From: an uncultured Pelagibacteraceae bacterium
GTDB lineage: Bacteria > Pseudomonadota > Alphaproteobacteria > Pelagibacterales > Pelagibacteraceae
Direction of reading: 5' to 3'
NCBI GenBank assembly: GCA_902587095.1
Contig: CACIJY010000001.1
Span: forward strand, 124,001 to 188,000
Length of the DNA: 64,000 nt
Shown here one piece after another: positions 1 to 11,118 of the stretch. Position numbers and translations under genes: made by a program. Position 1 is the first letter of the stretch, and every line of letters begins with the position of its first letter. The notes below the pieces were generated by a model that searched no databases, had not been told where the DNA came from, and saw only the letters and a list, made by a program, of their open reading frames with translations.

Positions 1-1462
1 GATCTACTTGCAACGTTCCGCATTGCCAATCTCTACCAATTGCATCTCTTAGAACGAATTCAATTTTCGGACCATAAAAAGCACCCTCACCTTTATTTAT
101 ACTGTAATCTAGTTTTGTTTCTTTCACTGCTTTCAGTAAAGCTTTTTCAGACTTGTCCCAAACTGCGTCACTACCAACTCTAAGATCTGGTCTATCTGAA
201 TATTTAAGAATAACATTTTCAAAACCCAAATCTTTGTAAATTTCCAGAATTAAGTTTGTGATAGAAAGCGATTGCTCTGTTATTTGATCTTCAGTGCAAA
301 AAATGTGTGCATCGTCCTGCGTAAAAGCTCTCACCCTTAATAATCCATGTAAAGCACCAGATGGTTCATACCTATGAACTTTTCCAAACTCTGACATTTT
401 AAGTGGAAGATCTCTGTAGCTTTTCAAGCCTTGATTAAATACCTGAACACATCCAGGGCAATTCATTGGTTTAACTGCAAAAATTTTCTCATCTGGAGTT
501 TGTGAAGTATACATATGAGCACCAAATTTTTCCCAATGTCCAGATTTCTCCCATAAAGATCTATCTAATATTTCGGGGGTGTTAATTTCTTTATAGCCAG
601 CATCTTGCTGTTTTTTCCTCATATAGTTAACTAGCTTTTGAAATAAGTTCCATCCTTTTTCATGCCAAAAAACTGCTCCAGGACTTTCCTCTCTAAAATG
701 AAAAAGATTCATCTCTTTGCCCAATTTTCTATGATCTCTTTTTTCTGCCTCTTCTAATCTTTTTAAATAATCCTCTAAATCCTTTTTTGATGCCCAAGAA
801 GTTCCATAGATTCTCTGTAACATTTCATTTTTTGAATCGCCTCTCCAATACGCGCCCGCAACTTTTGTTAATTTAAAATGTTTACCAATTCTACCTGTCG
901 AAGGTAAATGTGGACCTCTACAAAGATCATGCCATTTGCCATGAAAATAAATTGAGATCTCCTCACCTTTAGGAATGTCTTGAATAATTTCAGCTTTATA
1001 ATTTTCTCCCATTTTTTTGAAATGAGCAATTGCTTTATCTCTTTCCCAAACTTCTCTATAAGTAGTTTCGTTCCTGTCAACTATTTCAGACATTTTAGTC
1101 TCTATCTTTTTTAAGTCTGACTCCGTAAATGGTTCCTTTCTTGCAAAATCATAATAAAATCCATTTTCTATTGTTGGACCAATAGTGACCTGTGTTCCAG
1201 GAAACAACTCTTGTACAGCCATTGCTAAAATATGAGCAGTGTCGTGTCTTATGGTATCTAAGCCATCATCATCTTTTGATGTTAAAATTTTTACTTTAGA
1301 ATCTTTTTCTATTTCAAAACTTAAGTCTTTTAAATTTCCATCAACACTCATTATAAGTGCTTCTTTGGCTAATGACTTGCTAATTTTTTCTACAATCTGT
1401 TTTCCTGTTACCTTTTCATCAAAAGATAACTTTTTTCCATCTGGTAAAGTTATATTAGGCAT
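1..1462 (-). CDS. thrS: Threonyl-tRNA synthetase (3' end truncated by window start)
   Basis: Manual minus-strand translation from ATG at 1462: [26 protein letters not shown]... with ...[16 protein letters not shown]..., ...[10 protein letters not shown]..., ...[28 protein letters not shown] + class II synthetase motifs. No stop inside window, so absent from ORF track. Confidence 0.95.
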   Translation of the reverse strand, partial: MPNITLPDGKKLSFDEKVTGKQIVEKISKSLAKEALIMSVDGNLKDLSFEIEKDSKVKILTSKDDDGLDTIRHDTAHILAMAVQELFPGTQVTIGPTIENGFYYDFARKEPFTESDLKKIETKMSEIVDRNETTYREVWERDKAIAHFKKMGENYKAEIIQDIPKGEEISIYFHGKWHDLCRGPHLPSTGRIGKHFKLTKVAGAYWRGDSKNEMLQRIYGTSWASKKDLEDYLKRLEEAEKRDHRKLGKEMNLFHFREESPGAVFWHEKGWNLFQKLVNYMRKKQQDAGYKEINTPEILDRSLWEKSGHWEKFGAHMYTSQTPDEKIFAVKPMNCPGCVQVFNQGLKSYRDLPLKMSEFGKVHRYEPSGALHGLLRVRAFTQDDAHIFCTEDQITEQSLSITNLILEIYKDLGFENVILKYSDRPDLRVGSDAVWDKSEKALLKAVKETKLDYSINKGEGAFYGPKIEFVLRDAIGRDWQCGTLQVD

Positions 1463-2612
1463 TTATTAGTTTTTTATATTCTGAATAAGTTGAAAAACAC
1501 ATTTTTTCAACATTAAATTTTTGTTCAACGTTTTTTCTTCCACTATTTCCCATGGCATTTAGTGTTGTATCATCAGATCTAAAAATATTATCAATTTTTT
1601 CACTTAAAGATTTTGGATCTTCAGTCTTAAATAATAGTCCTGTTTTATTATCTATGATAGTCTCTTTAGATCCACCAATATCACTTGCTATAATTGGTCT
1701 TTTCATTGATTGAGCTTCTACAGAAACTCTTCCAAAAGCTTCAGGTTCAATTGATGCAGATACAACTACATTTGCAATACTATATGCTACAGGCATTGAA
1801 TTTGCGTGTTCTAAAAAAATAACATCATTATTAAGTCTATGTTGTTCAACTAATCTTAGTAGTTTTTTTTTATAGGCATCTCTTCCTTGATCTGACCCCA
1901 AAATAATGGCTACAAAGTTTTTGTATCCAAAATTGGTTTTTAAAATATTTAAAGACTCTATTAACAACTCTTGACCTTTCCATTCTGTAAGGCGTCCGGG
2001 CATAAGAATAATCTTTTTACCTGGCTCGATATTTAATTTTGCAAAAAATTTTGTTCTTTCTTTTTTGTTGATATTATTTGGATCATAGTATTCTGTATTA
2101 ATACCTCTGAATATTACTAAAAATTTTTTCATTTTTGGAACATGCTCAGGATAATTTTCTGAAATATGTTTAAATATAAAATTTGAGCCAGCTATTACAC
2201 AATCTGACTTAAGCATAATAGAATTATAATATTTTTTTAATGATGAATTAAAGTTATATGTCCCATGGAATGTGGTAACCAACTTGCACCGGGTAATTTT
2301 TGCAGTGAAATAACACGACCAAGCAGGTGCTCTGCTTCTAACATGGATGACATTAATTCTATAAAAAAGAACAATTAATGATAAAATAAAAATATTTAAA
2401 ATCATTAATATCGGATTTTTACTGTGAACTGGAATTTTGAATAATTTAACTTTTTTTTTGTTGATATATTTAGTTAATTTACCTCCACTAGTTGCAATAT
2501 AAGATTTGCTTTTTTGCTCACTTAGATAGTGCGCTAGATCATAACATCCTATTTCAGCTCCTCCATAGTCTAATCTGGGTATTACCTGTAAAACTTTTAA
2601 TTTAGATGACAT
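1455..2612 (-). CDS. Glycosyltransferase family 4/1 (GT-B)
   Basis: ORF 385 aa; N-term [15 protein letters not shown]-term E-x7-E-like motif [31 protein letters not shown]. Confidence 0.85.
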   Translation of the reverse strand: MSSKLKVLQVIPRLDYGGAEIGCYDLAHYLSEQKSKSYIATSGGKLTKYINKKKVKLFKIPVHSKNPILMILNIFILSLIVLFYRINVIHVRSRAPAWSCYFTAKITRCKLVTTFHGTYNFNSSLKKYYNSIMLKSDCVIAGSNFIFKHISENYPEHVPKMKKFLVIFRGINTEYYDPNNINKKERTKFFAKLNIEPGKKIILMPGRLTEWKGQELLIESLNILKTNFGYKNFVAIILGSDQGRDAYKKKLLRLVEQHRLNNDVIFLEHANSMPVAYSIANVVVSASIEPEAFGRVSVEAQSMKRPIIASDIGGSKETIIDNKTGLLFKTEDPKSLSEKIDNIFRSDDTTLNAMGNSGRKNVEQKFNVEKMCFSTYSEYKKLINA

Positions 2613-2648
2613 ATAATATTCTTATATTATCATATTTTGTAACTCTTT

Positions 2649-3413
2649 ATGACTAAATTTGAATTTATAAAATATAAAACAAACAAGAAAATCAGGGTTC
2701 TATTTAAAAATCCTAAATCTGATATTTTTGTAGTTTTTTTACATGGCTTAAAGTCAGATTTAACTGGTAAGAAACCTAATTATTTAATGAAACAGTGTCA
2801 AAAAAGAAAAGTTGGTTTTATGGGTATCGAATACTCTGGTCATGGTAAATCATATGGTAAATTTGAAACAGGAACAATCACTAGTTGGTCAAATGACGTA
2901 AAATTCATAATTAAACAAAAACTAATTAACAAAAAAATAATAATTATTGGATCTAGTTTAGGGGCATGGTTAGGTTTAATTCAGCTAAAATATTTTAAAA
3001 ATATAATAGGTTTTATTGGAATTGGAGCAGCGCCAGAATTTTTAGATAGGTTGATATGGAAAAAATTAAGTATAAAAAATAAAAATTTGGTACTTAAAAA
3101 CAAATATTACAATTTAGAAAACGATGACTATTCATATAAAATTACTTTAAAAATTATTAAAGACGGTCGAAAAAATAAAGTTCTTAATAAAAAAAACAAT
3201 TCAAAATTTCCGATATATCTTTTACATGGTGAAAAAGATAAAGTAGTACCCCAGAGTTTATCTAGAAAAATATTAAAAGTATTCCCAAACTCAGACAAAG
3301 AATTTATAAAAATAAAAAATGGAGACCATAGTCTATCAAGAGTAAAAGACTTGAAAATTTTAAGTAATTATATGAATAAAATAATTGATTATTGCGCTAA
3401 ACCCTCTTTATAA
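2649..3413 (+). CDS. Alpha/beta hydrolase
   Basis: ORF 254 aa; VVFLHGLKSDLTG, nucleophile GSSLGAWLG, LLHGEKDKVVP, GDHSLS. Confidence 0.85.
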   Translation: MTKFEFIKYKTNKKIRVLFKNPKSDIFVVFLHGLKSDLTGKKPNYLMKQCQKRKVGFMGIEYSGHGKSYGKFETGTITSWSNDVKFIIKQKLINKKIIIIGSSLGAWLGLIQLKYFKNIIGFIGIGAAPEFLDRLIWKKLSIKNKNLVLKNKYYNLENDDYSYKITLKIIKDGRKNKVLNKKNNSKFPIYLLHGEKDKVVPQSLSRKILKVFPNSDKEFIKIKNGDHSLSRVKDLKILSNYMNKIIDYCAKPSL

Positions 3414-4240
3414 GAAGGGTAAATAAACTCATAGTTTAACTCTTTTTTTACTTTTTCATTAGAAACCTTTTTTGAATCTCTATAAAAATCCTTTAAAACC
3501 CCTTCCTCTAGGTCCTCAAAATTTATTTTTGTAGGTAATTCGCATCCTAACAATTTAGATGCATAACTTGTAACCTCAACACTCGATGCTGGTTTATTAT
3601 CGGCAAGATTGAATATTTGATTTTCTTTAATATTTTTTAGAGACAGATATAATATTTCAGATATATCTTTAACGTGTATTCTTGAAAAAAAATGATTTTC
3701 TTTAACAACTAAAAAACTTTGTTTGTTTTGAAGCCTGCTTACTGCGTTATTTTTTTCTGAATAAATACCGGCTAATCTAAATATCTGAATTGGTAATTTT
3801 TTCTTTTTTGAAAATTCCATCCACTTATTTTCTATGTGTAGTCTGTCAATCCCCATTTTAGTTTTTGGTTTAGTTTCACTTTCTTCATTTACCCATGCGC
3901 CATTATGATTTCCGTATACGCTAGTTGATGACAAGTACAAAATAGATTTAATTTTACTACTTTCACTTACATGATTAGCAAGATTTTTTAAAAATAAATC
4001 GTTTGAATTAATTGGTGGAACAGAAATTAAAATATAATCATACTCATTTAATTTGTCCAAAATTTTTTTGTCGTAGGCATTTTCTTTGAATTCTAGGTTT
4101 TCAAATTCAAAGTCACCCAATTTTTTTATTGATGAGTTTTCTCTTGTTGAAATTGTCAAATTTAAATTTACTTGTTTTTTTAAAAGATTTGATACTAAGT
4201 TTTTGGCAACTTGACCATAACCAAAACATAAAAGATTCAT
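3389..4240 (-). CDS. NAD-dependent epimerase/dehydratase (SDR family)
   Basis: ORF 283 aa; N-term MNLLCFGYGQVAKNLV Rossmann-like, YLSSTSVYGNHNGAWVNEES, IFRLAGIYS. Confidence 0.8.
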   Translation of the reverse strand: MNLLCFGYGQVAKNLVSNLLKKQVNLNLTISTRENSSIKKLGDFEFENLEFKENAYDKKILDKLNEYDYILISVPPINSNDLFLKNLANHVSESSKIKSILYLSSTSVYGNHNGAWVNEESETKPKTKMGIDRLHIENKWMEFSKKKKLPIQIFRLAGIYSEKNNAVSRLQNKQSFLVVKENHFFSRIHVKDISEILYLSLKNIKENQIFNLADNKPASSVEVTSYASKLLGCELPTKINFEDLEEGVLKDFYRDSKKVSNEKVKKELNYEFIYPSYKEGLAQ

Positions 4241-4247
4241 TTATATC

Positions 4248-7200
4248 CTAACTTGCGAAACTAACAACTTTATTTGAAATTGGATTTTCTAATTTATCAA
4301 TCATTTCTTTTGGACAAACTTGAATAAAATTTTCTATTTCTTGATCAAAATTATCAATTATTTTTTTTGATAGTAAAGATTCTGTTTCATAATGATGTTC
4401 TGTAATCAGATTTTTTAAAAAAGATTTCCAATAATCTGTCTCAATCTTTTGCCAAATTATTGACCCTGGGTTAACTCGTTTATCAAATTCTTTTTTTGTA
4501 TCGTAAATAAAGGCCATTCCACCTGTCATTCCAGCTCCAAAATTGTCACCTGTTTCACCTAAAATTACTATATTACCTCCTGTCATGTACTCACAACCAT
4601 TTGAGTCACAACCCTCAACTACTGCTGTCGCACCTGAATTTCTAACAGCAAATCTTTCTCCAGCTTGACCTGCTGCAAATAACTTACCTGAAGTTGCTCC
4701 ATATAAAACTGTATTACCAATAATAGTATTTTCAAAAGAAATTAGATTACTTTCTTTTTGAAGTTTCACTACAAGAGTTGCGCCTGAAAGCCCTTTTCCA
4801 ACATAATCATTTGCATCTCCATTTAATATTAGTTTTAACCCTTTAATTCCAAATGCTCCAAATGATTGACCTGCAGAACCTTTAAAATTGATTTTTAAAA
4901 AACCATCGTCCAGAGTTTTGTTTTGGAATTTTTTATAGAATTCATAAGATATTCTTGTTCCAACAGCTCTGTTAGTATTTTCAATTAAATATTCATCTTT
5001 TAGAGGTGTTTTGTTATCTAAGTTATTTAAAATCTCTGGCCAAATTTTTTGATCAACTGTATCCGGAACGTAATTAATTTTAGGATCTTCACAATACCTT
5101 TTGTTTTTACCCGGGTCAGCTTTAACAAACAAAGGGTTAAGATCTAGGTCATCTAGATTGGGTGAGCCTTTGCTTATCTGCCTTAGTAAATCAGTTCTTC
5201 CAATTATTTCATTAAGTGTTTTAAATCCTAATTCTGCAAGTATTTCTCTAACCTCTTCAGAGATAAATTTGAATAAATTTACAACTTTATCTGGTGTGCC
5301 TGTAAATTTCTTTCTTAACTCATCGTCTTGTGTGCAAACTCCAACTGGACATGTGTTTGAATGACATTGTCTTACCATTATGCAACCCATTGCAACTAAT
5401 GCAGTTGTAGCTACTCCAAATTCCTCTGCTCCCATCATTGCTGCAATGACTACATCTCTACCAGTTTTAATTCCTCCATCAGTTCTTAATGTCACTTGAT
5501 GTCTTAAATTATTCAAAGTTAAAACTTGGTTCGCTTCTGTTAATCCCATCTCCCATGGTATACCAACATATTTAACACTTGTTTGTGGTGTTGCTCCTGT
5601 ACCTCCGTTATGACCGGATATAAGTATAATATCAGCTTTTGCTTTAGCTACACCTGCTGCAATTGTTCCAATTCCCGAAGATGCAACGAGTTTTACTCCA
5701 ACTCTAGCTTTTGGATTAATTTGTTTTAGATCATAAATAAGCTGGGCTAAATCCTCTATTGAGTAAATGTCGTGGTGCGGTGGTGGAGAAATTAAAGTAA
5801 CTCCCGGGGTTGAGTGTCTAAGTCTTGCAATTTCTTTTGTGACTTTAAATCCAGGTAGTTGTCCTCCTTCACCAGGTTTTGCACCTTGTGCGATTTTTAT
5901 CTCAATTTCGTTACAATTATTTAAGTAATCAATTGTTACTCCAAATCTAGCTGAAGCAACTTGTTTTACTCGTGAATTAGCACTGTCACCATTTTCCATT
6001 TTTTTAAATCGGGAAGCATCCTCTCCACCTTCACCACTGCATGATGCTCCTTTAATTCTATTCATCCCAATAGCAAGTGTTTCATGAGCTTCTTTTGATA
6101 GGGCGCCATGAGACATGCTTCCGCTACCAAATCTTTTTTGGATGTCTTCAACTGGCTCTACTAAGTCTATAGATATTGGGTTTCTTTTTTTAAAATCAAT
6201 TAAGTCTCTTAAATTTATAGGTGGTAAATCTTGTATGCCTTTTGAATATTTTTTATATAAATCGTAAGATCCTGCAGTCACAGCCGATTGAAGCAAATGT
6301 ATTAATTTGCCCTGATACTGATGTGTTTCTCCATTTTTTCTGTATCTATAAATTCCACCAATAGGCAATACATTATTTTCATTGTTAAACGCTTCTTCGT
6401 GTATCTTTCTAACTTTTTTTTCAATACCTGTTAATCCAATTCCTGAAATTTTAGACAAAACACCAGGGAAAAAGTCTCTTACAATTGTTCTACTTAGGCC
6501 AACAGTTTCAAAATTACATCCACCTCTGTACGAGCTTATCACCGAAATACCCATCTTCGACATGATTTTTAAAAGACCTAAGTTTACTGATTTTACATAT
6601 CTTTCAACACACTCTTCATACAGGAATTTGCCAAATAATTTTTTTTCAAATCTCTGATATAAACTATCTAGGGCCAAATAAGGATTTACTGTAGTTGCGC
6701 CCACTCCTATTAGAGTAGCAAATGAATGCGTATCAAGAGCTTCTCCAGTCTGTACATTTATTGAAACATAGCCTCTTAATTTCATTTTTGTTAAATGAGT
6801 ATGAACAGCACCAATACATAAAAGCATCGGAACAGGATATTTTTCTTTAGAAACATTTTTATCACTTAATATTACCTGAGTTACACCTTGTCTTACATAA
6901 ATTTCAGCCTCTTGCTTAATAGAGTTCAGTTTTGTTTCAATGTCTTCATCAGATTTAAAAGTACAGTCTATAGTTTTATTATTCTTATCAAAAAAACTTA
7001 CAAATTTTTCAAATTGATTATTTGTAAGTATAGGACTATTTAAAACGTAAATATTTTCCTCTGTTAAATTGTTAAAATCTAAAATATTACCTAAATTTCC
7101 AAATCTAGTTTTTAAACTCATAACCTTATTTTCTCTTAATGAGTCAATTGGAGGATTGGTTACTTGACTAAAATTTTGTCTAAAGAAATGATAAAGTGGT

Positions 7201-8744
7201 CTGTATTTATTTGATAAGACTGCAAGCGGGGTATCATCTCCCATGGAACCTGTTGCCTCTTTGGCATCTTCTGCCATTGGGTGAAGTATTAATTCCAAAT
7301 CCTCTAAGCTATATCCAAAGCAATGTTGGAGTTTTCTTAAACTGTCTCCTGAAAATATATTTTTTTCGTTTTTGATAGGTAGTTTTTTGTCTAAATCGAT
7401 AATCTGGTTATTGAAATGTTTATATTCTTTAGCAAGATAATTTTTAATATCTTTATTATTAAAGACTTTTCCTTTCTCTATTCTAACTCCTAGAATTTCT
7501 CCTGGCCCTAATCTTCCTTTAGATATAATTTTCTTTTCATTAAGCTCTATCATTCCAGTTTCAGATCCAGCAAAAAGAAGGTTATCTTTTGTCAATGTGT
7601 ATCTCATAGGTCTTAAACCGTTTCGGTCAGTTGCTACAATTACCCACTCATTGTCAGTAGCTGCTATAGCTGCAGGTCCATCCCAAGGTTCCATTGTACT
7701 ATTTAAAAAATTAAATAATTTTTGGTGATCGGCAGGTAGTATTTTACTTTTTTTTGACCAGGCATCTGGTATCAACATTAATTTCGCTAAAGGAGCTGGT
7801 TGCCCAGAGATATTAAGTATTTCAAAAACATTATCTAATGAAGCAGAGTCAGAGTTACCACTTGGTATAACTGGTTTTAAATTTTCCATATCCTCAAATA
7901 TTGGGCTAAACATTTCTTCCTCGTGGACTCTCATCCAATTAATATTGCCTTTTAATGTATTTATCTCTCCATTATGAGCTAAAGCTCTAAATGGCTGAGC
8001 TAGGTCCCAACTAGGTGCTGTGTTTGTAGAAAAACGTTGGTGAAAAATTGCATATCTAGATGTAAATCTTTCATCTTTTAAATCCAAATAGAAGTCTGAT
8101 AAAGCTTCAGCGAGAAACATTCCTTTATAGATGATTGATTTGGAGCTAAATGAACAAATATAAAAGTCATTTAAATTCGCCTCTAAAATTTTCTTTTCGA
8201 TTTTTCTTCTAGCTTCATAAAGTTTTATTTCTAATTTTTTACCTTTCTCTTCTTTAATATTATGTTTAAAAAGCACTTGTGTAATTTCAGGTCTATTTGA
8301 CTCTGCTGTTTCACCAAGCACCGATGGATCGACTGGAACTTGTCTCCATCCATAAATATTAAAGTTACTTTTTGTTAATTCACTCTCCACAATTGATCTA
8401 CATTCCTCCTGTGCTGAATAATTATTTCTTGGTAAAAAAAGCATTCCGACACAAACATCGGAGTCATCGTGCTTATGTCCAGTAGCTTCTATTTTTTCAA
8501 TAAAGAAATCAGAGGAAATTTCTATATGAATACCAGCTCCATCACCTGTTTTTCCATCTGCATCAATCGCTCCTCTATGCCAAACAGCTTTTAAAGCTTG
8601 AATACCATACTCAACTACTTTTCTAGATTTTTTTCCATCAGTTGATGCAACTAAACCAACACCGCAAGCGTCATGCTCCATAGATTCATGGTAAACACCT
8701 GATTTTTTTAATAAATCTAAATTTTTTTTTCTTAATTTGTTCAT
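4248..8744 (-). CDS. gltB: Glutamate synthase (NADPH) large subunit
   Basis: ORF 1498 aa; class II amidotransferase ACGVGLVAS, SGEGGEDASRF, CHSNTCPVGVCTQ, GXGXG repeats in C-terminal domain. Confidence 0.97.
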   Translation of the reverse strand: MNKLRKKNLDLLKKSGVYHESMEHDACGVGLVASTDGKKSRKVVEYGIQALKAVWHRGAIDADGKTGDGAGIHIEISSDFFIEKIEATGHKHDDSDVCVGMLFLPRNNYSAQEECRSIVESELTKSNFNIYGWRQVPVDPSVLGETAESNRPEITQVLFKHNIKEEKGKKLEIKLYEARRKIEKKILEANLNDFYICSFSSKSIIYKGMFLAEALSDFYLDLKDERFTSRYAIFHQRFSTNTAPSWDLAQPFRALAHNGEINTLKGNINWMRVHEEEMFSPIFEDMENLKPVIPSGNSDSASLDNVFEILNISGQPAPLAKLMLIPDAWSKKSKILPADHQKLFNFLNSTMEPWDGPAAIAATDNEWVIVATDRNGLRPMRYTLTKDNLLFAGSETGMIELNEKKIISKGRLGPGEILGVRIEKGKVFNNKDIKNYLAKEYKHFNNQIIDLDKKLPIKNEKNIFSGDSLRKLQHCFGYSLEDLELILHPMAEDAKEATGSMGDDTPLAVLSNKYRPLYHFFRQNFSQVTNPPIDSLRENKVMSLKTRFGNLGNILDFNNLTEENIYVLNSPILTNNQFEKFVSFFDKNNKTIDCTFKSDEDIETKLNSIKQEAEIYVRQGVTQVILSDKNVSKEKYPVPMLLCIGAVHTHLTKMKLRGYVSINVQTGEALDTHSFATLIGVGATTVNPYLALDSLYQRFEKKLFGKFLYEECVERYVKSVNLGLLKIMSKMGISVISSYRGGCNFETVGLSRTIVRDFFPGVLSKISGIGLTGIEKKVRKIHEEAFNNENNVLPIGGIYRYRKNGETHQYQGKLIHLLQSAVTAGSYDLYKKYSKGIQDLPPINLRDLIDFKKRNPISIDLVEPVEDIQKRFGSGSMSHGALSKEAHETLAIGMNRIKGASCSGEGGEDASRFKKMENGDSANSRVKQVASARFGVTIDYLNNCNEIEIKIAQGAKPGEGGQLPGFKVTKEIARLRHSTPGVTLISPPPHHDIYSIEDLAQLIYDLKQINPKARVGVKLVASSGIGTIAAGVAKAKADIILISGHNGGTGATPQTSVKYVGIPWEMGLTEANQVLTLNNLRHQVTLRTDGGIKTGRDVVIAAMMGAEEFGVATTALVAMGCIMVRQCHSNTCPVGVCTQDDELRKKFTGTPDKVVNLFKFISEEVREILAELGFKTLNEIIGRTDLLRQISKGSPNLDDLDLNPLFVKADPGKNKRYCEDPKINYVPDTVDQKIWPEILNNLDNKTPLKDEYLIENTNRAVGTRISYEFYKKFQNKTLDDGFLKINFKGSAGQSFGAFGIKGLKLILNGDANDYVGKGLSGATLVVKLQKESNLISFENTIIGNTVLYGATSGKLFAAGQAGERFAVRNSGATAVVEGCDSNGCEYMTGGNIVILGETGDNFGAGMTGGMAFIYDTKKEFDKRVNPGSIIWQKIETDYWKSFLKNLITEHHYETESLLSKKIIDNFDQEIENFIQVCPKEMIDKLENPISNKVVSFAS

Positions 8745-10180
8745 GCTACTTTTAAATCCTGTTTTCTTTTTGACTTTAGTAATTTATCGATACTCTCTGC
8801 TACATCTCTACCATCTTTAATGGCCCAAACTACAAGCGAGGCACCTCTTACAATATCACCTGCAGCAAAAACTCCTTTTAAATTTGTTTCCATAGTATCA
8901 AAATCAATTTTAATTGTTCCCCACTTGGAAACTTGAAGATCTTTTTCATTAAATAATTTAGGTAGATCTTCGGGATCAAATCCTAATGATTTTATAACAA
9001 TATCAGTCTCAATTTCATATTCAGATCCTTCATCCACAATTGGCTTTCTCCTTCCACCATCGTCAGGATCACCTAGCTTCATCTTATTTACTAAAACTTT
9101 TTCAACTTTATTTTTTCCGATAAATTCTTTTGGACCACTTAACCAAACAAATTCAACACCCTCTTCTTCTGCATTAGCAACCTCTCTTGCAGACCCTGGC
9201 ATATTCTCTTTGTCTCTTCTATAAAGGCATTTTACAGATTTAGCTTTTTGTCTAACAGCAGTTCTGACACAATCCATCGCTGTATCACCACCACCAATAA
9301 CTACTACATTCTTATCTTTTGCATTTAAAGTTCCGTTATCAAAGTTCTCAACTTTATCACCTAAACCTTTTTTATTTGAGGTTGTTAAAAATTCCATTGC
9401 TGGAAATATATTTCCAAGATCACTACCTTTAATATCTATTTCTCTAGGTTTATAAACACCTGTAGCAATAAGTATTGCATCGTGTTCTTTTTTTAATTCA
9501 TCTAAAGTTGCATCTTTTCCAACTTCAAAATTTAATTTAAAATTTATTCCACCATCTTTTAAAAGTTTAATTCTTCTTTCAACAACTTCTTTCTCAAGTT
9601 TAAAATTAGGTATTCCATAAATTAACAAACCTCCTGCACGGTCATAACGATCGTAAACAGTTATTTTGTAACCCTTCTTTCTTAGTTGTTCGGCGCAAGC
9701 TAAGCCCGCTGGTCCTGATCCTATTATTCCAATACTTTGATTTAATTCTTTTTCTATTTTGATTGGTTTTACCCAACCATTTGCCCAAGCATTATCTGTG
9801 ATAAATTTTTCTACAGATCCTATTGTAACTGTGCCATGACCAGATTGTTCTATTACGCAATTTCCCTCACATAATCTGTCTTGAGGACAAATTCTACCAC
9901 AGACCTCGGGCATATTATTTGTGCTTTGAGCTAAATTATAAGCCTCCTCCAGTCTGCCCTCAGCTGTTAACTTAAGCCAATCGGGTATGTTATTACTTAA
10001 AGGACAATGTACTTGGCAAAATGGAACTCCGCATTGAGAACATCGGCTAGACTGTTCTTGAGCTTTTCCATGAATAAATTCCTTATAGATCTCATTAAAA
10101 TCCTCCTTCCTATTATCGGTATCTCTTTTAGGTGGATTTTGCTGACCTATATTTACGAATTTGAGCATTTTTTCTGACAT
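8741..10180 (-). CDS. gltD: Glutamate synthase small subunit
   Basis: ORF 479 aa; CSQCGVPFCQVHCPLSNNIPDWL, GSGPAGLACAEQLRKKGY, FAAGDIVRGASLVVWAI; overlaps gltB start by 4 nt. Confidence 0.96.
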   Translation of the reverse strand: MSEKMLKFVNIGQQNPPKRDTDNRKEDFNEIYKEFIHGKAQEQSSRCSQCGVPFCQVHCPLSNNIPDWLKLTAEGRLEEAYNLAQSTNNMPEVCGRICPQDRLCEGNCVIEQSGHGTVTIGSVEKFITDNAWANGWVKPIKIEKELNQSIGIIGSGPAGLACAEQLRKKGYKITVYDRYDRAGGLLIYGIPNFKLEKEVVERRIKLLKDGGINFKLNFEVGKDATLDELKKEHDAILIATGVYKPREIDIKGSDLGNIFPAMEFLTTSNKKGLGDKVENFDNGTLNAKDKNVVVIGGGDTAMDCVRTAVRQKAKSVKCLYRRDKENMPGSAREVANAEEEGVEFVWLSGPKEFIGKNKVEKVLVNKMKLGDPDDGGRRKPIVDEGSEYEIETDIVIKSLGFDPEDLPKLFNEKDLQVSKWGTIKIDFDTMETNLKGVFAAGDIVRGASLVVWAIKDGRDVAESIDKLLKSKRKQDLKVA

Positions 10181-10350
10181 AATCGATCGCCCTTATACAA
10201 TAAGCGATAGAGTATATAAATGAAAATTGGGACATAATAATTGACCTAAATTTTCAAAAAAGTATTAAAATTAGGCATTAATTCATATTTTGCATAGCAA
10301 GTATGCATACATCTTATTGCTATAATTTTGAAATATCTTAAGAAAATAAG

Positions 10351-11118
10351 ATGTTGTTTGATTACTACGAAATTTTAATTCTTTCATTAATTCAAGGAGT
10401 TTCAGAATTTATACCAGTAAGTTCTTCTGCACATCTTTACATAATTTCAGAATTATTTGATTTTAAAAATCAATCACTGATGATTGATGTTGGAATGCAT
10501 TTAGGGTCTCTTTTGGCAGTTCTATTCTATTTCAGACAAGACTTCTTAAATATTCTTAAAAATAAACAAATTTTAAATTTAATGGTCATTGGATCTATTC
10601 CTCTAATTATAGCTGGCTTTATAATTTATACGACAGGTTTAATAGATTTTGTAAGAAACCTAAAACTGCTTGCTTGGTTATCATTAATTTTTGCAATAGT
10701 GCTTTATTTTGCTGATAAAATTAAAGTAACAAAAAAAATAGATACAGATTTGAATTTAAAAACAATATTAATTATTGGACTGTTCCAAATTGCCTCTCTT
10801 TTTCCTGGGGTAAGTAGATCTGGAATAGTGATAACAGCAGGAAGATTTTTAAATTTTGATAGATATGATGCTACTAAAATATCTTTTTATTTATCTGTAC
10901 CAGCAATAGCTGGTGCAAGTTTTTTAAGTTTAAAAGACGTATTTACAAACGATGCAACTTTTAATTCATTAATAATATTATCTGTATTCTTATCTTTTAT
11001 TTTTTCTTATATCACAATTAAATATTTTTTGATCTTCATAAAAAATTTTAATTTTAATATATTTATAATTTATAGAATTATTTTATCTTTATTTATTTTT
11101 TATATTATTTATAACTAA
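10351..11118 (+). CDS. uppP: Undecaprenyl-diphosphatase (BacA family)
   Basis: ORF 255 aa; QGVSEFIPVSSSAHL and FPGVSRSGIVITAGR motifs. Confidence 0.94.
   Translation: MLFDYYEILILSLIQGVSEFIPVSSSAHLYIISELFDFKNQSLMIDVGMHLGSLLAVLFYFRQDFLNILKNKQILNLMVIGSIPLIIAGFIIYTTGLIDFVRNLKLLAWLSLIFAIVLYFADKIKVTKKIDTDLNLKTILIIGLFQIASLFPGVSRSGIVITAGRFLNFDRYDATKISFYLSVPAIAGASFLSLKDVFTNDATFNSLIILSVFLSFIFSYITIKYFLIFIKNFNFNIFIIYRIILSLFIFYIIYN

Noticed and set aside
868-1080. 70-aa minus-strand ORF inside thrS
   Set aside because: Out of frame with the clear ThrRS reading frame; low-complexity spurious ORF.
5101-5364. Plus-strand ORFs antisense to gltB (also 6382-6657)
   Set aside because: Antisense shadow ORFs of a well-conserved long gene; no motifs.
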